Shown in pieces: positions 6,566 through 9,130 of a stretch of 9,130 nucleotides of DNA. Below the pieces are notes generated by a model. The model was not told the DNA's origin and ran no database searches. It was given only the letters and a program-made list of their open reading frames with translations. The stretch is from CAZFHZ01 sp964519015 (GTDB taxonomy: Bacteria; Blakebacterota; Blakebacteria; Blakebacterales; CAYUVJ01). The stretch is taken from contig CAZFHZ010000125.1 of assembly GCA_964519015.1 (NCBI GenBank), positions 1 through 9,130 on the forward strand, written 5' to 3'. A program made the translations under genes and the position numbers. The first letter of the stretch is position 1, and each line of letters opens with the position of its first letter.

Positions 6566-7888
6566 TCAGGTCCGAGTTGGATCGGTGACGGGGAGCGGCC
6601 GGGCCGGTGGTCCAGGACGGGTAAAGAGCACCTGTCCCCGTGCGGCCTCGGCCGGGAAGGCCCGCCGGTAGGCGTTCTGCCAGCGGACCCCGAAGTCGCC
6701 CGCCGCCTCGGACGGGATCAGGGCCCAGACGCTGCCACCGAAGCCGGCGCCGAAGCAGGAGGCGGCGGGTGCACCCAGCTCCCGGGCACTCCGTTGCAAC
6801 AGGTCGGTCTGGGGGATCGCGTTCTCCAGTCCCGGGGCCGCGGCCTGGTGCGAAGCGTCGCAGATGCTCCCCAGTTCGTCCAGCTCGCCCCGCTCGAGCG
6901 AGGCGACCGCGGCCGGCAGCCAAACCCGATCCTCATGGTAGAACTGGTCGAACCGGGCCGCCAGGCATAGACCGCTCAGCGCGGGGTCGTCCCGCTCCCG
7001 CCGCGCGAGCGTCGCCAGCACGTCACCGGGGCCTGGCCCGCACTCGCCGTCGGCCAGTTCGCCCAGGCTGGTGTAGGCGGTCCCCTGTATCGTATTGAAG
7101 GCCTTCACGGCCGTCCGCGCGCGCAGAGCGGCCCGGTTGTACGCTTCCCGGCTGGCCCCGGTCTTGGCCGCCGGCACGCCGCTGTCGAAGACCGCCAGGA
7201 GGTAGTCGTCCGGCCATTCGATACGGTGCAGGAGTTGCAGGGGATCGTACCGGAAGAGGCCGATCCGACCCTCCTCGGAGCAGAGCATGGCGGCGTGGTC
7301 CTCGCTCCCGCCGAAGGTGCCCACCCCGCCCGATCCCGTCAGGGACCCGAAGGTGCTGCCGTTCTCGATGCAGCCCAGATAAGCGGCCCGCTGCTCGCAG
7401 CCGGGCAGGTTCGCCCGCCAGGCGGAGGTCTCTTCCAGGGCCCAGAGGCGGGCGAAGGTCAGGAAGGTCGCCGTCATGAAGGCGCTGCTCGAACTCATAC
7501 CGGCGGCCACCGGGATGTTGCTCAGGAAGGCCACCTCGGCGCCCGGATGGGCGCGCTCCTCGCCGAAGTTGCGCCGGATGCGTTCCAGGGTGACGACCGG
7601 GTAGTGGAGCCAGTGCCCGGGGGGGCGATCGGGCGGCTCGGTGAGCGTGAAGGCCTCGGCCTGAGCGGGCCGGTCGGCCGGGATCATCCGGATCTGCCGG
7701 TCGAGGCGCGGCCGGGCGACCATCCGGAAACCGCGCTCGAGGGCCAGCACCAGGCTGCTCCCGCCGGCGTAATCGGTGTGCTTGCCCAGCAGTTCCACCC
7801 GGCCCGGCACGTACCAGGCGGTAACCGGCGAGGGCTCCTCGGAGGGACCGAGCGCCTCGAGACAGCGGACCAGCAGCCCGTCCGTCAT
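6566..7888 (-). CDS. Galactokinase-like GHMP sugar kinase of unknown substrate
   Basis: The 440-residue product has the three GHMP-family landmarks in order: the galactokinase-type signature PGRVELLGKHTDYAGG (28-43), the phosphate-binding NIPVAAGMSSSSA (124-136) and the C-terminal GAGFGG (380-385). GHMP kinases transfer phosphate from ATP to a small molecule, and galactokinase relatives make a sugar 1-phosphate. Two points depart from true galactokinases: Lys36 replaces Glu of GEHTDY, and where the catalytic Asp of MDQ should lie the protein reads GVGTFGGSEDH (188-198), with glycine at the aligned place. I recall similar sequences in Acidobacteria and Planctomycetes without a known substrate. 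The ATG overlaps the nucleotidyltransferase stop (ATGA), and GGAGG stands 7 nt upstream. The pairing suggests that it makes the sugar 1-phosphate its neighbour activates; galactose, arabinose or another sugar are all possible. Confidence 0.8.
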   Translation of the reverse strand: MTDGLLVRCLEALGPSEEPSPVTAWYVPGRVELLGKHTDYAGGSSLVLALERGFRMVARPRLDRQIRMIPADRPAQAEAFTLTEPPDRPPGHWLHYPVVTLERIRRNFGEERAHPGAEVAFLSNIPVAAGMSSSSAFMTATFLTFARLWALEETSAWRANLPGCEQRAAYLGCIENGSTFGSLTGSGGVGTFGGSEDHAAMLCSEEGRIGLFRYDPLQLLHRIEWPDDYLLAVFDSGVPAAKTGASREAYNRAALRARTAVKAFNTIQGTAYTSLGELADGECGPGPGDVLATLARRERDDPALSGLCLAARFDQFYHEDRVWLPAAVASLERGELDELGSICDASHQAAAPGLENAIPQTDLLQRSARELGAPAASCFGAGFGGSVWALIPSEAAGDFGVRWQNAYRRAFPAEAARGQVLFTRPGPPARPLPVTDPTRT

Positions 7889-8721
7889 ACCCCGGCCTCC
7901 GGGAGAGCGACCGTGAGATCGGCCAGGGCCCGGGCGACCGGCGCGATATCGGTAGCGCGGGTCAGGTCCCAGACCGGTCCTCGCACCGGGAAGGTGTGGA
8001 TACGCAGGCTCCCTTCCCGCACCCCCCGGCGCACCGCGACCGGCAGCTCCACCTCCCCCCGGACCGGATGGGGGGGGATCGCACGGCAGGCCTCGAAGAT
8101 GGCGGGGGTGAAGGTCCAGATGTTCATGGAGACGGCCGACCCTTCGGGCATCTCGCCGGGGTCCGGTTTCTCCACGATGTCCTCGAGGGCACCGTCTGTT
8201 CCGATGCGCAGCAGGGCCATCTCGGCCAGCCGCTCACGCGGGACGTTCCCCTCCAGCAGGCCCTCGGGATCGAAGGCGGGCAGGGCGGGAGGTACTTCGG
8301 TCCTCAGCCGCTCCAGGACGGCCCGGGGGTAGAGGTTGTCGGCGTTGACCACCAGGAAGGGGTCGTCGCCGGTGAAGTCGCGGGCGGCCAGAAGAGCGTC
8401 GGCCGTGCCGCGGGGCCGGGCCTGGACGGCGAAGCGGAGGGGAGGGCCGCCGGGCAGGGCGGCCATCCGTTCGTAGCGCCGCCGGAGGTCGTCCGCCCCG
8501 GGAGCGACCACCAGGCAGACGGGGGCGTACCCGACCTCCAGCAGGGAGTGGAGCACGTAGTCGAGGAAGGGACGGCCATGCAGCGGGATCATGGTCTTCC
8601 GGCCGGTCTGGACCGCCTCGGCGGTAGCCCCGTCGAGCGGGACCCCGGAGGCGCTGCGCTGCATCCGGCTCCCCCGGCCGGCGGCCAGCACGACCGCCTT
8701 CTCCACCATGGGAGCCGCCAT
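7885..8721 (-). CDS. Sugar-phosphate nucleotidyltransferase
   Basis: The 278-residue product is a GT-A-like nucleotidyltransferase, a family that joins a sugar 1-phosphate to an NTP, releasing pyrophosphate and making an NDP-sugar. The N-terminal nucleotide loop LAAGRGSRM (12-20), the KTMIPLHGRPFLDYVL block, the metal-site segment VVNADNLYP (Asp128) and IVEKPDPG all fit. About 20 residues lie between GSRM and KTMIP, longer than in RmlA or GalU, and I recall such an insert in relatives that sit beside GHMP kinases. The specific sugar and base cannot be read from the sequence. Met1 at 8721 overlaps the symporter stop by one base (TGATG), implying coupled translation. Met5 at 8709 is an alternative start; neither has a clear ribosome binding site. 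The gene ends in a 4-bp overlap with the kinase, supporting a shared pathway. Confidence 0.82.
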   Translation of the reverse strand: MAAPMVEKAVVLAAGRGSRMQRSASGVPLDGATAEAVQTGRKTMIPLHGRPFLDYVLHSLLEVGYAPVCLVVAPGADDLRRRYERMAALPGGPPLRFAVQARPRGTADALLAARDFTGDDPFLVVNADNLYPRAVLERLRTEVPPALPAFDPEGLLEGNVPRERLAEMALLRIGTDGALEDIVEKPDPGEMPEGSAVSMNIWTFTPAIFEACRAIPPHPVRGEVELPVAVRRGVREGSLRIHTFPVRGPVWDLTRATDIAPVARALADLTVALPEAGV

Positions 8722-9130
8722 CAGGTGGAGAAGCCCACCCGGGGGAGCAGCCGGAAGAGGCTGCGCACCACCAGGGCGAAGAGGATCAGCGCGACCACCC
8801 CGGTGGCCACCCGGCCATAAAGCAGGAATCCGATCCCGAAGAGCGCCGCGTAGACCGCGGTCACACCCAGGAACCAGCAGAGGAAGGCGGCCGTCACGCT
8901 CTCCTCGCCCCGGCTCCCCTCCACAGCGCTCGTATCCACGACCTTGCGCCAGCCGGGCCCGAGTGGCCGGATCTTATCGTAGAACCGCTGCAGGGTGACC
9001 CGATCGGCCGGTCGGGTCAGCAACGTCACGGTCACCCAGCCGGCCGTGGTCACCACCACTCCCACCACGAGCTGGAGGGAGGGATGGAGCTCCGGCAGTC
9101 CGAGCGGGCGGTGGAGGAACTGGAACCAGA
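8721..9130 (-). CDS. C-terminal end of a sodium:solute symporter (SSS family), 5' end outside window
   Basis: The frame stays open to the right edge and continues upstream of the first available start at 9068 (WFQFLHRPLGLPELHP and onward), so this is the tail of a large membrane protein and not a small protein. It shows a hydrophobic span (about LVVGVVVTTAGWVTVTLL), then the cytoplasmic motif LLTRPADRVTLQRFYDKIRP typical of SSS/SLC5 carriers of the sodium/sugar type, then two more spans (AAFLCWFLGVTAVYAALFGI and VATGVVALILFALVV). These proteins couple sodium entry to uptake of sugars, amino acids or other small solutes. The family includes the proline carrier PutP, so hydroxyproline is a possible cargo, but the next two genes fit a sugar better. 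It is the most upstream visible gene of the operon; the promoter should lie to its right. Confidence 0.85.
   Translation of the reverse strand, partial: WFQFLHRPLGLPELHPSLQLVVGVVVTTAGWVTVTLLTRPADRVTLQRFYDKIRPLGPGWRKVVDTSAVEGSRGEESVTAAFLCWFLGVTAVYAALFGIGFLLYGRVATGVVALILFALVVRSLFRLLPRVGFST

Noticed and set aside
5581..6588. 335-codon plus-strand frame opposite the activase
   Set aside because: Fully covered by the radical-SAM gene; no recognisable motif.
7226..8332. 368-codon plus-strand frame opposite the kinase and nucleotidyltransferase
   Set aside because: It spans the boundary of two well-identified minus-strand genes and shows no domain.
8721..9068. Stand-alone 115-residue membrane protein starting at 9068
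   Set aside because: The frame is open to the edge and the upstream codons continue sodium:solute symporter sequence, so it is only the end of a larger gene.
1..9130. tRNA, rRNA, CRISPR array, insertion sequence or attachment site
   Set aside because: I saw no cloverleaf with conserved arms, no regularly spaced direct repeats, no transposase or integrase motifs; nearly all sequence is accounted for by the listed genes.

Overview
This is a high-GC bacterial window dominated by one tightly packed gene run on the minus strand. Read in transcription order (high to low coordinates), it holds: the C-terminal end of a sodium:solute symporter (8721-9130, running off the edge), a sugar-1-phosphate nucleotidyltransferase (7885-8721), a galactokinase-like GHMP kinase (6566-7888), a radical-SAM glycyl-radical activase (5626-6558), a glycyl radical enzyme (3273-5639) and an exported S9-family serine peptidase (440-3229). 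Four of the five junctions overlap or lie within 7 bp; only the last has a gap (43 bp). This looks like one operon whose promoter lies beyond the right edge. A short plus-strand gene end with a TPR repeat (2-388) converges on it, and a GC-rich hairpin (401-431) sits between the two convergent stop codons.

The central pair is the best identified. The glycyl radical enzyme matches, as I remember it, the trans-4-hydroxy-L-proline dehydratase HypD of Clostridioides difficile. It has the same length within a residue or so, the same blocks throughout, and every active-site residue I can recall sits at a constant offset of two. It should dehydrate hydroxyproline to 1-pyrroline-5-carboxylate, which ProC (not in this window) would reduce to proline. 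The overlapping activase gene would install the glycyl radical, but its usual two-cluster ferredoxin-like insert is strongly degenerate.

The outer genes suggest where the hydroxyproline comes from. The last gene encodes a secreted or periplasmic prolyl-oligopeptidase-type peptidase. The first three look like sugar uptake, phosphorylation and nucleotidyl transfer, although the symporter could also carry an imino acid. One speculative reading is a locus for using hydroxyproline-rich glycoproteins, in which hydroxyproline carries arabinose or galactose. The kinase belongs to an atypical galactokinase-like group, with GKHTDY in place of GEHTDY and no visible MDQ catalytic aspartate, so its substrate cannot be assigned.

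The organism is probably an anaerobic or facultative Gram-negative-type bacterium of a GC-rich, little-cultured lineage (Eisenbacteria, Krumholzibacteria, Gemmatimonadota or Acidobacteria are possible). The evidence is the oxygen-sensitive radical enzyme, the exported peptidase and the base composition; the phylum cannot be fixed from this window. I saw no RNA genes, mobile elements or CRISPR arrays, and no stretch over 300 bases lacks a gene.
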